A stretch of 64,000 nt of DNA from Cryptomeria japonica (GCF_030272615.1 NC_081410.1:140532849-140596848); one strand, 5' to 3'. Positions 20,758-31,997 are shown, counted from the stretch's first letter. The notes: generated by a model from the sequence alone, not told the origin. Made by a program: numbers and translations.

Positions 20758-22372
20758 TGTTGGCATTATGTGAACTGATATGAGGACATAATGACATTGT
20801 ATGTTGTCATTGATGTCAATATGCTGAAGAAGTGAGAACTGGCATATGAGAGAACCAGTAGAACACTGTGAACCAGTATTTGTGCCAAAGTGAAGAATGA
20901 CATTGTATGTTGTCATTGATGTCAATATGCTAAAGAAGTAAGAACTGGCATATGAGAGAATCGATAGAACACTGTGAACTAGCATTTGTGCCAAAGTGAA
21001 GCGGTGTGTTTGTTCATGATGAACTAGCATATAGTCATGTGAACCAGCTCATGGAAGTATTGTATGACTACCAGTTGGTAGTCTCAACTTCAAGGTTTCC
21101 GGTTAATTACTTCAAGCCTGTGTGGCTCGACCGATGACTTTGTGTGATGAGTTAGCATGGTAACAAAGAACAGATTGTGTTTCCACGTAAGCCTTGTGTG
21201 CTTGAAGGATCTTGCATGAAGGAGATTGTTCCTATCTACCTCAAGAATGTGAGAAGTCTCTAAAATGGTGATAATGTGTGATGGGTTATCAGCCGCCATA
21301 AAATCGGTGGAAATGGACGATGGAGAATGTCTTGAGATTGGATCAAGAACTGCTGCATTTAGTGCAATGTGCTCAATAGTCATGATGGAACCATTTGAAT
21401 TCCTTAAACTAACAGGTTTAGGGTGTAGGGTTTATGCTACTGGCCTATCTATTTTCCTATAAGGTCGATGTTGTGTCTCTTTTTGAGGTTGTTGGCAAAA
21501 GTTGTGTGTTTGTATCCAAGAGAAGGGATATGTGATTCTTGCCAGACCCAAAGGAGAGAAGTGATACCTGTAGAGTGTAAGTGCAAAAGGTGAAGAGGAG
21601 CTTGAGCAGATCTATATTGGCATTGAGTATTGTTACCAGATCATTGTAATACCTGTTGATCTCTAACCACCTCAAGAGTTGGAAAATCCCTTAATAGGGT
21701 ACCCTTAACCGGCTTGTTGTAAATCCTTTAACAGGGTAATTCAAAGCTATTGAGTTCTTGAAATCCTCTAACAAGTTAACCTTTAATAGGGTTTAACCCT
21801 TAAATGAGTATTCTAGCCATCCCTTAACCGGGTGATCCCTAACAGGATCAGATCCTAGCAGAACCTATTGTAATGTCTCTAACCGAACAAGGCTCCTAAC
21901 AGAGCGGACTTCTAAAGAGTTCAAAAAATAGCTTGTGGGTATTCATCCCCACTGTGGTTTTTCCTAGTTGGGTTTCCACGTGAAAAATATGTGTGTCATG
22001 TGTGATGCTTTTATCTTGTGATGCTTTCCTATTGTCTTTCAAGCATATGATAGTTCTGTATTTTAGCCTGTCAATAAAACATGTTGAACTAGCTATTATT
22101 ATGATCTGATGATAGATTACCTATTTATGCATAAGGGTGAAATGGTACTGTAGTCTTGAGTTGAGTGAAAAGCTAAGTGAGTAACCGGTTAATGCTTGTC
22201 TCAATCATTCTTAGCTTTACCAGTTGCACTCTATTTCAAACTGGTGTCACTGTTTGCCAGTCATTTGAAGTGTCTATTGTCAAACCGGTTTAGGACTATA
22301 TTTTTACCTGTACTGATTCACCCCCCCCTCTCAGTACCGGGTTAGTACTATTCATTCATCATTGAGTTATTA
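20758..22372 (+). repeat. Copia-1 3' LTR
   Basis: 1615 bp, collinear with the 5' LTR, with scattered substitutions. It starts TGTTGGCATTATG and ends GAGTTATTA, where the terminal CA has become TA. Includes the 106-bp tandem (20793 and 20899), inverted-repeat array at 21672-21910 and the shared motif at 21955-21980. Confidence 0.95.
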
Positions 22373-22377
22373 GTCCT

Positions 22378-23594
22378 GTTATTTTTGGGATCTTCCATTA
22401 ATATCAACCAACTCTGCAACTACCTCATTAGTGTACATTCCTTCTTCATCTGAATGCAGGTTCGCCACCTTGACTCCATGTGGCATCCATGTTGATGAAC
22501 TACCAGGTTGACTCTTCATGTTGGTCTAGATAGGATCACCGACCAAACGCTCTACCAGTTTCTATTCTCTTTCGGTTTACTAACCCTATCGGTTAAAACC
22601 CTCAAACCGGTCTACCATCAACCTTGCACTCTGCTTCTCTTCCGGTGGACTACTCAATCGGTCAGCACTCTTGCTAAACTTCCTTATGCACATCTTCATC
22701 AAATACAGAGTCTTCTACATCTACACCTTGTCCATATTACTGGTGACCCTTCATACCAGTAAAACCTCTTGATGACACTATGTCATCAACTTTCCGCAGA
22801 CTCCATCTTTAATCAGGCTAATCTTCCTTTATCTATAGCTACTCAGCTATGCCTTCTCCCTGATCAACTCTAACTATATCTCTGCCAATTTGTCAATTTG
22901 AAAAACCTGTCACTTCTTTTTCTGTACTAGCATCTCAACATGCCTTCTCAGTCGAACTAGTGCATATCCCTGATTTCATGCACTTGATGCACACCTCTTT
23001 TTCCTTATCTCACAAAACTATGATGCACACAATGCGTGATAGGAGATAAGTTCCACTTACCAGTGGAATGACACCTTGTCTTCTACATCCTGCAATGTAC
23101 TCATGTGACTCGCCTCTTTGTCTAACATCTCTTCAAATAGGCACATTAACTGTCAACCATCTCTTCCCATAGTGATTGCATCTTCATCCGGTGGGAGTCC
23201 AGCTATTTAGTAACCTCATAGCATACCAGTGGCCTGTCTAGTCTTCTATTCTAATGTTGATGGGATTTAGATAATATTCTACCTCTTCATCACAAACAAC
23301 ATCCAAGCATTATGCTCATTGTCAACACTTCACTTGCCAATTGACATACTCTTCTTGCTGGTGATACACTGTGCCCGTACCGATAACCTTACCATTCCAT
23401 CCACACAAGTTAGGCACAAACTTGTGTACCGGTGACTCCAGTGATCATCTTCCTTACCTTACTAGTGTTCTACAACACAAGGTGATATCAGAGATATCTC
23501 AGCCTATACTCCTCCTTGATAGTGTTGAACATACACCTCTTCTACCGGTAGACATCTCATACTGGTTAATATCAATGACAACCCAATACCAACA
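22378..23594 (-). repeat. Element A 5' LTR, part 2 (U3 side)
   Basis: Continuation of 13552-14759 beyond copia-1. From 22393 it parallels 9063-10280 of the 3' LTR. On the minus strand it starts TGTTGGTATTGGG at 23594. The 5-bp flank is AATAT at 23595-23599. Confidence 0.9.
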
Positions 23595-24090
23595 AATATG
23601 GCTAAGAAGAAAGGTGAATTTGTAAGGGTGGTGAATTGATTAATGAAATAATTGTTGGTGGAATTTTAAAAAATATTTGAGTATATTATGAGAATCTAGA
23701 TGTGGCAGATCAAAGAAAAGTTGAAGATGTTGTTTTGTATTTACATCACTTTTGCAAAGATTTAATTAAATTTGAGTGTAGTATCCCTAAGGATATATAT
23801 AACATTATTGATGCAAGGAGGCTAATAGCTAGTACGACTGATAAGAAAATAAAGGAGAGAGAGTTGTTTAATGTTTTCACCTGTGTCTCCCAAGATGAAG
23901 CCAAAAGGATCATTAAGGAGGCTAACAAGAAAGAATTCAAAAGTAAAATTAGGGTGAACAGGTTAATGATTGGCAAGGTGGAAGAGGTGAGGAAGGAGAC
24001 TGAGAACATCTAGAGAAGAATCATAAAGAACAATCCTTTGTATAGTGATGTAGTTTAGACTTCCCATCCGGAAGTAAAGGAAGGTGTCTC
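23595..24090 (+). pseudogene. ORF-U copy F: fragment of an unknown reading frame
   Basis: The open stretch 23702-24013 (103 residues) plus flanking frames reads like 42087-42700 on the minus strand: both have KKKGEFVRVV-type text upstream, then VLYLHHF, SIPKDIYNIIDARR, KIKERELFNVFTC, DEAKRIIKEANKK and MIGKVEEVRK. A TAG at 24011 stands where the other copy has TGG. Highly charged, mostly helical, no known domain recognised. It is cut on the left by element A and on the right by the LTR of element B. What it does is unknown. Confidence 0.75.
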
Positions 24091-25023
24091 TATTAAAATC
24101 AGGGATCATTAAGAGGGGGGTGAATCAGTGATCTACCGATTAGCATATTTTCAAACTTTACTTTCAAACACCAAATGCAAACACTTAAAACTGAAATGTA
24201 GAAACATGAAACAAACAACCGCAAGATCATAACACTGGTAAATTTATGTGGAAACCCAAATGGGAAAAACCACAATCGGATTTGAACCCACAATATTATT
24301 CCACTATGGCCAATAGCAAAACAATATTAAAAAATGGGAATGCACGGGCATTCAGGCTCACTACCTAGCGCTCACTGCTCAGTTACAATAACTCGAAAGG
24401 CTACAACCCTCAGGGAAGTCTCACTAACTTGCAAAGTTGTTACAATGTATGAACTCTGAAATAGCATCTACTATGCCTCGATGAGTTTCAATTAAGTGCT
24501 AAATACACTAACTGGAGCACCCTCTCTATTATGTTCTATTCTAGAATGTTCTTTGTCTCAGTCAGCTACCAGATCAAGAATGCACATATGAAACTGCACC
24601 AAAATTGATTCTTGATCACCTCTTTCTTGCACACAATCACACCATCCTCCAAAAACATCACCCACACAAAACTTATATACTGGAAACCACAAAATAGATC
24701 ATTTACCATGTCAGCCTGAAGGTGTAACGTGTATTCACATGTTGGCTTGACTGGATCCAAAAAGATAAGTGTGGATCATCAAAACAATATCAAAATGATA
24801 TTTCTATATAATCCTAATAAACAAGAATGTGATTCAATGCATCGCAATCACCGGAGCTTTCAAACCCAAAAATGCTTTGTTCTTCCTAATCAGCTACCGG
24901 ATAAGAAGAATTATGACCACTAGATCAAATCTCCATGAAGAGTTTCCATCAATGACAACCCTAAACCAATAATCAGCCACTCGAAACCACCAGAAGCCAT
25001 TGGATGAGTGTCAATTGCCAACA
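24091..25023 (-). repeat. Element B 3' LTR
   Basis: Minus-strand LTR starting TGTTGGCAATTG at 25023 and ending near 24091 (plus TATTAAAATC; expected TG is TA). The G-run block TAAGAGGGGGGTGAATCA and the shared motif (plus GTGGAAACCC...GGGAAAAACCAC at 24248-24272) are present. Related to the solo LTR at 36829-37643. A PPT to its right at 25024 shows it is the 3' LTR of an element whose body lies to the right. Confidence 0.85.
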
Positions 25024-25371
25024 ATTTCCCCCTTTGGCATTGATGACAACACTCATGAAAAATGACTAACTGTTGAGCATTGTACACCGGTCCAAAAGAA
25101 TCAAAAGAATTTCTAAGCCTCCCCCTTAGACATAGAATTCCACACTTTAGTATTGTACATTTGTCACTATTCCTCTCCCTCTTTGACAATAATGCCAAAG
25201 ATAGGATGATGCCCAAAACTTATTTACAAAGATATTCACCAAAAATTTACAAGTATTTGAAGAGGTCAACATAAATAGTCTTCCAAAAATCCAAGGTGAG
25301 TATCCCACCCACTCTTCCTGTTATCCAAAATTGTGATAAATGCACCAAATATAATAGCATGAATTTCTAAC
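25024..25371 (-). other. Element B 3' untranslated region with two polypurine tracts
   Basis: Terminal PPT at 25024-25037 (minus CCAAAGGGGGAAAT), upstream tract at about 25174-25192 (minus TTGTCAAAGAGGGAGAGG). The ORF-U frame runs in from 30596 across the gypsy-2 insertion and stops within the first tens of bases left of 25371. The remainder is non-coding. Confidence 0.75.
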
Positions 25372-26162
25372 TGATGTCCAGAGCATCCCCGGTTCATATC
25401 AATCTTGCATCAACCAAAAAAAGTTTCCTTTCTGTTTTGTTTGTAGTTTCAGTTTTTTTTTTGTGTGTCCTGGTTTTGGCTCACCGGATCCTATGGACTA
25501 GGATTCTACTTGGAAACTTGATCATCTTTCCTTCTTTCAAACTACATCTCTTTTAGATCATTTACCGACAAGATATCGCTACCAGTTTTCATGACAATTT
25601 CTTGTTACCAGTTGTTCCTTTGTTACCGGTTGCCTGAGACCTATTCAGGTGATCTACCATAACCCATTTGGAATCTTGTGGAGCCTTGAGAGTTGATATC
25701 GATGTTTCTTGGCATGTGGCCGATTTTCTAAGTTTTATCCTTTGGATTTTTTAGAGGAATCTCTTGGTGGAGGTCGACCATGTTCATTTTGCATGTTAGG
25801 TCTTCTTCTTTGGGTTTTGATCCCTTTTGGGTTGACTAGATCCTTTGGATCAGTATATATATATATATATAATCATGCTCTAAAATGAAATCAATTAGAA
25901 TCAATCTGAGTATCAAATAGATAGACTATGCCTAAAAGATAGATCCTTTGATTCAAGGTCCCGGTTGTGACCTATTCTACCAGGCCTATGTGCCAATATG
26001 TTGTAACCCGGTTGTTATTGGTTGGATGTAATCGAATTTCATACAATAAAACTATCTATTCTATATTGCCTCCATCATATCTGTGTGTTTCCATTGTGTT
26101 TACTCTTGCTGACAAGTCTAGACTGATCTCCTTGAGGTCCCTCCTCACTGGTGAATGCTTCA
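25372..26162 (+). repeat. Gypsy-2 5' LTR
   Basis: Starts TGATGTCCAGAGC and ends GCTTCA two bases before the PBS. Contains a (TA)n run at about 25853-25871 that could serve as TATA box. Its last ~235 bp match 30363-30595. The start is inferred from the TG and the TSD because the 3' LTR lacks this part. Confidence 0.72.
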
Positions 26163-26164
26163 AG

Positions 26165-26175
26165 TGGTATCAGAG
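26165..26175 (+). other. PBS of gypsy-2 (initiator tRNA-Met)
   Basis: TGGTATCAGAG, followed by T in place of C; complementary to initiator tRNA-Met. Confidence 0.88.
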
Positions 26176-26269
26176 TGAAGTTTCATTCCAGAGGTTGCAT
26201 GTCCTGAATTTTGTTGTTGGGTGGTGGATTGTGGATCCGACCTACAATTGCAGAGGACTAGCGTGAATC

Positions 26270-27110
26270 AATGGTGCGAGGAGGAACTAGGAATGGTGGA
26301 ATGCATGAGAATGTAGACCCTGTTGTGATGGAGATGTTGTGAGGAATAAAAGCTTGGTTAAAAGTCATGGAGACAACCCAAACAAGAGGCTGACATATTG
26401 AAGATGTAAGCAAAGATGAAGGAGATGAGGCCCTAATAGTACAAGAAAACCTACAAACAATTGATCTGGATGAAGAATGTTTTTTAAGGGGTTTGAGTAG
26501 GGCGCACACTAAACCTCATTTTACCCCACCAAAATATGATGGGAAGTTAGATTCAGATGAATTGATGGATTGGATCTCAGAGATAGAGAAGTATTTTGAT
26601 TTTGAAAACAATGTAGAAGACAAGAAGGTGAAATATGTTTGTACCTGGTTGAAAGGTCATGCATCTCTTTGGAAGGAGAATTTGTAAGTTGATAAACAAA
26701 GAAGGGGTAAAGAAAAGATTAAGACATGGGATTGAATGATTTCTAGGTGAAAATCAAAGTTTGTCTTGATGAATTATCAAGTGGATTTGTTCTGGAAGTT
26801 GCAGAACCCGAGACATTTTGAATCTAGTGTGAAGGAGTACACCGAAGCATTTTATAAATTGAACATCAGATCCAGACATGTTGATGATGAAGTTGAACAA
26901 ATCACAAGATATTTGTATGGATTGTGGATGTTTACACAAGATGAACTTAGTATGATCAAATTGGAGAGTGTTGAAGAGGCTTACAAGTATGCACTAAAGG
27001 CTGAAGATAAATTGAACAAAAGACATGAGGAAAGATAGAGAGGTAGAGGTGGAAGGTTTACTAGAGGAAGATTTTAATGAGGAAGAGGATATACCAGAGG
27101 AAGAGAAACC
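26270..27110 (+). pseudogene. Gypsy-2 gag
   Basis: Beginning with MVRGGTRNGG-like text at 26270, interrupted by stops; the open parts 26493-26687 (KYDGKLDSDELMDWISEIEKYF, WLKGHASLWKE) and 26766-27038 (FWKLQNPRHFESSVKEYTEAFYKLN) are the retrotransposon-gag core. Followed by an Arg/Gly-rich stretch. Same frame throughout. Confidence 0.87.
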
Positions 27111-27137
27111 TGTATAGATCAAAACAAGGACAAGGAA

Positions 27138-27740
27138 GTGAGCAAAGAAGTTAATTCATACTGGAAGGATGATAAAAATTTCTACCGAAGGAAAGAACCG
27201 GATGGTTACCAGAATGAGAAATTTGGAAGACAAGACAAGAGGACATTTAGAGGAACTTTCTTTAAGTGTGGAGGAGAAGGACATCATGCATTTGAATGGA
27301 AGAAGACAAAGGCTACTGGAAGAGTAGCAGTGGTGGAAGAAAACCCCACTGGATCAAACAATAAACCGGAAGATGGAGAATCACTAATGATGAGGATAGT
27401 TGTGTGTCATACTGGAGGAGATGAAGAACCCTTGCAGAGGAAGAATCTATTCAAGACTAGATGTAAGGTATCCGGTAAGTGTTGTAAAGTTGTTATTGAT
27501 AGTGGTATTTCAGATAATCTTATTTCAAAAGACATGGTGAATAAGTTGAAATTGGAGAGATTGAAACACCCTAAGCCTTATCAAATAGCATGGATTCAGG
27601 ACAAACATAAGTTGTTAGTAAGTGAACAGTATTTAGTAAAATTGAAAATTGGGAATTATCATGATGAAGTTTTGTGTGATATTATGCCTATGGATATTTT
27701 TCATCTTTTGTTGAGAAGACCTTTGCAATTTGATAGATAG
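27138..27740 (+). CDS. Gypsy-2 nucleocapsid and protease (open segment)
   Basis: 200 codons. The zinc knuckle reads FFKCGGEGHHAFEWKK: the first Cys is Phe and the last is Trp, so it has lost two ligands. The protease has CKVVIDSGISDNLIS (DSG at about 27498) and ends HLLLRRPLQFDR. Same layout as chromovirus-1. Confidence 0.87.
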   Translation: MSKEVNSYWKDDKNFYRRKEPDGYQNEKFGRQDKRTFRGTFFKCGGEGHHAFEWKKTKATGRVAVVEENPTGSNNKPEDGESLMMRIVVCHTGGDEEPLQRKNLFKTRCKVSGKCCKVVIDSGISDNLISKDMVNKLKLERLKHPKPYQIAWIQDKHKLLVSEQYLVKLKIGNYHDEVLCDIMPMDIFHLLLRRPLQFDR

Positions 27741-27776
27741 GCAATACATGACGGGAGGAAGAATACATACACTATT

Positions 27777-28842
27777 GTGGCCAATGGGATGAAGCAAACC
27801 TTGTTACCTTTGGATGAACCTTTGAAGAGTAAAGTCTCTACAAATACCAAAATCTATTTAGTAGATGGAAGGAAATTCATGGATAGACTGAGACATGAGA
27901 ATGGGTGTTTTGCCTTATTTCCTAAGAAGACTGAGAGACTAGAACCGGAAGGTGAACACCCAGAAGAGATAAGATATTTGCTGGTAGAATATGAGGACAT
28001 CATTTCAAATAATGTACCTAATCGATTGCCTTTTGTTAGAAGTATTAGCCATTGCATGGACTTGGTTTATGGAGCTAGTTTGCCTAACAAAGCTGCACAC
28101 TGGTTGACACCAGTAGAGAATGAAGAACTAAATAGACAAGTGTAGGATTTGTTGAAGAAAGGTTTGATATGGGTGAGTCTGAGCCCTTGTGCAGTATGAA
28201 CAATATTAGCAGCTAAGAAGAATGGAGAATAGAGGATGTGTACTAATTCAAGAGCAATAAACAAGATCAAAGTGAAATACCGGTTTCCTTTGCCTAGGAT
28301 GGATGACATAATGGACTATTTGAGTGGAGCAAAATACTTTACAAAGATAGATTTGAAGAGTGGATATCATCAGATCAAGATCAAAGAAGGTGATGAGTGG
28401 AAGACAACATTTAAGAGAAATGAAGGACTATATGAATGGTTGGTGATGCCTTTTGTATTGACTAATGCACCGAGTACTTTCATGAGGTTGATGAATGTGG
28501 TATTGAAGAAATTCTTACGTAAGTTTGTTATTGTGTATTTGGATGACATTCTAATTTTTTAGTAAAACAAAATAGGAACATTTGTTGCAGTTAAGACAAG
28601 TTTCACAAAGATTTAGAGAAGAAAAATTGCTTATCAATATCAAGAAGTGTACTTTCATGAAGGATGAGTTAGTCTATTTAGGATTTGTGATATCTAAGGA
28701 TGGTTTGAAGATGGATCCTGAGAAAGTGAAATCCATTGTTGAGTGGCCTAGTTTAGAAAGCATTGGAGAGGTAAGATCACTTCATGGATTGGCTAGTTTT
28801 TACTAGAAGTTTATCAGAAATTTTAGTTCAGTTTGTAACCCT
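27777..28842 (+). pseudogene. Gypsy-2 reverse transcriptase
   Basis: Open parts 27777-28145 (linker and SLPNKAAHWLTP), 28236-28562 ([43 protein letters not shown], catalytic YLDDILIF at 28536) and 28582-28806 (YLGFVISKDG, VRSLHGLASFY). Stops at 28143, 28188 and 28230 lie in the fingers. The frame changes in a T run at about 28553-28560, right after the catalytic box. Catalytic Asp pair intact. Confidence 0.9.
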
Positions 28843-29454
28843 ATGATTGAGACCATGAGAGGAGATCGGAAGGAAATCAAGTGGACCACTGGAGCAAACA
28901 AAAGTTTTGAATTGTTGAAGCAAAAAGTGACTGAGAAACCTGTGTTATCTTTACCAGATTTCAATAAGGTATTTCAAGTGGATTGTGATGCAAGTGGAAC
29001 AACAATAGGAGCATTTTTTAGTCAAGAAGGGAGAGCAATGGTCTATTTTGGTGAGAAATTGAATGATACCTAGAAGACATATTCAATGTGTGATCAGGAA
29101 TTTTATGCCATAGTTCAAGCCTTGAAGAAATGGAGACACTACTTGTTTCCTAAGGAGTTTGTGTTGTATACAGATCATCAAGCTTTGCAGTATTTGAATA
29201 GTTGGAGTAAGTTGAATCAGAGACATATGAGATGGGTAGAATTCTTGCAGAGTTACACTTTTGTGTTGAAGCATAGAAGTGGGAAATCTAACAAAGTTGT
29301 TGATGCATTGAGTAGGAGAAGGAATTTGCTGACAGAAATGAGAGTGGTGGTATTAGGTTTTGAAGATTTGAAGACCTTGTATGATGAAGCCTTGAATTTT
29401 GCAAAACCTTGGAGAGAATGTAGACAACCGGTTATGGTTGATAGGAGAAAATAG
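28843..29454 (+). CDS. Gypsy-2 RNase H (two open segments)
   Basis: 28843-29073 includes FQVDCDASGTTIGAFFSQEGR and GEKLND; 29086-29454 includes CDQEFYAIVQALKKWRHYLF, LYTDHQALQYLN, RHMRWVEFLQSYTFVLKHRSG and KVVDALSRR. One TAG at 29071 lies between. Acidic residues expected for catalysis (Asp, Glu, Asp, Asp) are present. Confidence 0.9.
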
Positions 29455-29475
29455 CTGGATTATTTTATTCAGGAT

Positions 29476-30375
29476 GTGATGTTATTCAAGGGAGTTCAGT
29501 TGTGCATACCTAAGAGTTCCATGAGAGAGAACTTAATAAAAGAGAAACATAGTGGAGGTTTAGCTGCACATTTTGGCATTGACAAAATAGTTGAATTGGT
29601 GAGTGAGATGTACTTTTGGCCCCAAATTCATAAGGATGTTAAGAGATATGTGCAAAGTTGTAGAGTTTGTCAAGTTGCAAAAGGTAGTAGTCAGAATGTG
29701 GGATTGTATAAACCTTTGACAGTACCGGTAAGACCTTGGGAGGATATAAGCATGGATTTTGTACTTGGATTGCCTAAGACACCGAGAGGGAATGATTCTA
29801 TATTTTTGGTAGTGGATATATTTTCAAAGATGGCTCATTTGATACCTTGTAAGAAGACATCAGATGCATTACATGTAACAGACCTATTTTTCAAGGAAGT
29901 GGTGAGATGGCATTGATTACCTATGAGCATAGTTTGAGACAGAGACATTAAGTTTGTTGGTTGTTTTTGGAGAACACTTGGGAAGAAGATGAAGATAGAT
30001 TTTAAGTTCAGTTCTACTTCTCATCCATAGACTGATGGATAGACATAAGTTGTTAACTAGAGTTTGGGAAACTTGTTGAGATGTTGAGTGGGAGATAAAA
30101 CCGGAAGTTGGGATTTGATCCTTTCAAAAGAAGAATTTTCCTACAACAATTGAGTGAATAGAAGTACCGGAAAAACATTTTTTGAGATTCTTACCAGAGT
30201 GCATCCTAGAAAAATAATAGAATTGAGAGCCATTAGCAGTAAAGACTGGAAGAGTTCAGAAGCAGAATATTTTGCAGATCTCATGGCAGCAGTGCATATT
30301 TGGGTTAAACAACATTTGGAAGACATGAACAATAAATATAAAGAGAAGGCATATGAGAAGATTCCTAGAAGATAG
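29476..30375 (+). pseudogene. Gypsy-2 integrase
   Basis: Open 29476-29916: H2C2 zinc domain (HFGIDKIVELVSEMYFWP...CRVCQVAKG) and core start MDFVLGLPKT, VVDIFSKMAHLIPC. From 29914 to 30150 at least nine stops, including one at the third catalytic residue in the TDG-T-VVN segment. Open 30154-30375 continues the tail (SSEAEYFADLMAAVHIWVKQ). The frame then meets the 3' LTR remnant at about 30363 without the usual C-terminal part. Confidence 0.88.
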
Positions 30376-30595
30376 ATCTTTCAATTCAAGGTCCTAGTTG
30401 TGACCTATTCTACCAAGCCTATGTGTCAGTATGTTGTAACCCGGTTGTTACCGGTTGGATGTAATCAAATTTAATGCAATAAAACTATATGTTATGCATT
30501 GCCTCCATCATATCTATGTGTTTCTATTGTGTTTACTCTTGCTGACCAGTCCCGACTGGTCTCCTTGAGGTCCCTCCTCACCAGTGACTACTTCA
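30363..30595 (+). repeat. Gypsy-2 3' LTR remnant
   Basis: Matches the last ~235 bp of the 5' LTR (25929-26162), e.g. TTGTGACCTATTCTACCA and CTCCTTGAGGTCCCTCCTCAC. It is missing the first ~555 bp and the PPT. The junction lies in CCTA(A/G)AAGATAG, a stretch common to both sides, suggesting deletion through short homology. Confidence 0.85.
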
Positions 30596-31355
30596 CTGAC
30601 TCTCTTAGGTCAAATAACACAGACTAGGCCATCTCCTTCATGCAATCTAGCTTGATACTCAACATAAAATCCAACCGGGGGGTAGTCAAATTCCAGAGTT
30701 CAGCTACTTTTCTCAAAATTTTGTCCTTGTCCACTTGGAGGCTTGAGATCTTATCATTTAGATCTATAATCTTCCCTTCAATACTTCTGGTTAGAGTTAC
30801 ACTAGTATCAAAGGACTGAGAAATGCCAGCAAGCTTGCCCTAGCAAATACATATCTGCTTGTCAATATTTACAGTGAATTTAGGCAAAATTAGACAAGAT
30901 TTGTATGATTTGTCAGCTTCTAAAAATGTGTCAGAAATAATTTGCAATCTCTTATTCAGTCTCACCTATCATCCTCAATCATCTTCCAAAATATCTGAAT
31001 TCTAACATCCTTAAATTTATCCAAAACTTTTTGAGTAGCAGTGTTCTTCAAAGAATCAAAACTTGTATTTACATTGTTAATTAATTGCAACAATTTACCA
31101 AACGGGTTGTTATTTGAATCTAACTGTACACTTGGAGTCACCTTCTGTAAAACATCAACTGACATCAAAATTAATTTTTTATCCTTAGACTTTGAATTCA
31201 CCAGATCTTGATTAGCCTAGGCTTGCATAGCAGCTTCGAGCATAAGTTTCTCAATAGGAGACATCTTGCCAAGATTTAGGGAACCATCAAGATTTATTGG
31301 GATCTGAGGTGGGGTTCCTACAATAGGGGGAGTGACAATTGTCAGAGCAGCTACT
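30596..31355 (-). pseudogene. ORF-U (element B), C-terminal part
   Basis: Minus-strand frames 31217-31495 (the part inside 31355) and 30962-31201, then an overlapping frame to 30596. Text includes TPPIVGTPPQIPINLDGSL, LNLGKMSPIEKLMLEAAMQA, FGKLLQLINNVNTSFDSLK and KIIDLNDKISSLQVDKDKIL; the last part looks like a coiled coil. It is the continuation of 41687-43694 across copia-2 and ends shortly beyond gypsy-2 near 25340. One frameshift and several stops. No reverse transcriptase, integrase, gag knuckle or other family recognised. Confidence 0.65.
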
Positions 31356-31997
31356 CCTTGGTACTGCATGAAGATTTCATTAATGAAGTATAGTGTTGTC
31401 ATTGATGTCAATAGCAACCGGTAGTGATGCAGTAATGCAATAGGTAGTAGAGCAGTGATGGAAACCAGTATTGCTATTAGAAGCAGAGTGATCAACCAGT
31501 AACTCTAACCTATTGATATTCTGAACCCTAACCGATGGAGCTTGGTGAATGAGTTGTGTTGATCTATGATCAAATGGTGATCAGAGATGATTATGCCACG
31601 TATGCATGATGAGTTTCAAAGTGGTTCTGGCATGTAGAGATAATTGTTTTGTCTTGGGAATGAGAAAACGCATAACATGTGATGAGTTACAAGATCCAAT
31701 GTGTACTGATCCAGGAGTGGTCAAAGTTGTCTTGAACAATGTGCAGTTGATTGCTATGTAATCCAACGATCATGTTTGAACCAATATGTTTGTAATCTCT
31801 ATGAGATCTTAGGTTTTTTGATGTGTTACCGACCTATTGTATTTCTTGTTAAGGCTGATGAATTGTTTGTAATTGTGTTGGAAATTTGATTAAGTGTGGT
31901 AGTGTGATTGATTGCCAAACCAAAAGGAGTATCTGCAGAATGTGTGAAGGTAGATAGGAGCATAAACGGATCTAATTAAGAAGAGTAGTGCTATTAC
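31356..31997 (+). repeat. Copia-2 5' LTR remnant (first ~640 bp)
   Basis: Collinear with 40293-40982 of the 3' LTR: CATTAATGAAGT, GTCATTGATGTCAATAGCAA, GTTGATCTATGATC, GCACGT/CATGATGAGTTTC, TGTTACCGACCTATT. It starts CCTTGG where the 3' LTR has TGTTGG. Breaks off after GTAGTGCTATTAC, where copia-3 sequence begins. Confidence 0.85.

Larger units (their letters stand above)
14760..22372 (+). mobile_element. Copia-1: near-complete Ty1/copia element
   Basis: Two LTRs (14760-16383 and 20758-22372), PBS, one polyprotein frame in the order gag, protease, integrase, reverse transcriptase, RNase H (the copia order), stem-loop and PPTs. TSD GTCCC at 14755-14759 and GTCCT at 22373-22377, 4 of 5 bases. 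Inserted in the 5' LTR of element A. All polyprotein segments share one frame from 16455 to 20552; only nonsense codons break it. Tork/SIRE-like features are present but I do not assign a lineage. Confidence 0.95.
9063..23594 (-). mobile_element. Element A: gag-only copia-type LTR element, minus strand, interrupted by copia-1
   Basis: Layout in the minus direction: 5' LTR (23594-22378 and 14759-13552, split by copia-1), PBS for initiator tRNA-Met, a single gag frame, about 1.3 kb without coding, two purine tracts and the 3' LTR from 10280 to 9063, where LTR-X interrupts it. No protease, integrase or reverse transcriptase is visible between gag and the PPT, so it would depend on another element. 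The reunited 5' LTR is about 2.4 kb. The gag (long coiled coil plus zinc knuckle) and long LTR recall SIRE/Maximus-type copia elements; lineage is inference. Confidence 0.85.
25372..30595 (+). mobile_element. Gypsy-2: Ty3/gypsy element with 5'-truncated 3' LTR
   Basis: Order LTR, PBS, gag, protease, reverse transcriptase, RNase H, integrase, LTR remnant. Probable TSD CTAAC (25367-25371) and CTGAC (30596-30600), 4 of 5 bases. It interrupts ORF-U of element B. The coding frame is constant from 26493 to about 28555, where one extra T in a T run shifts it; from there it is constant to the end. Many nonsense codons. Protein motifs are close to chromovirus-1, but the chromodomain region is missing, apparently lost in the deletion that also removed most of the 3' LTR. 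Confidence 0.9.

Noticed and set aside
25853-25871. (TA)n run as an origin or MITE terminus
   Set aside because: Simple dinucleotide run within the gypsy-2 LTR at a plausible TATA position; no terminal inverted repeats.
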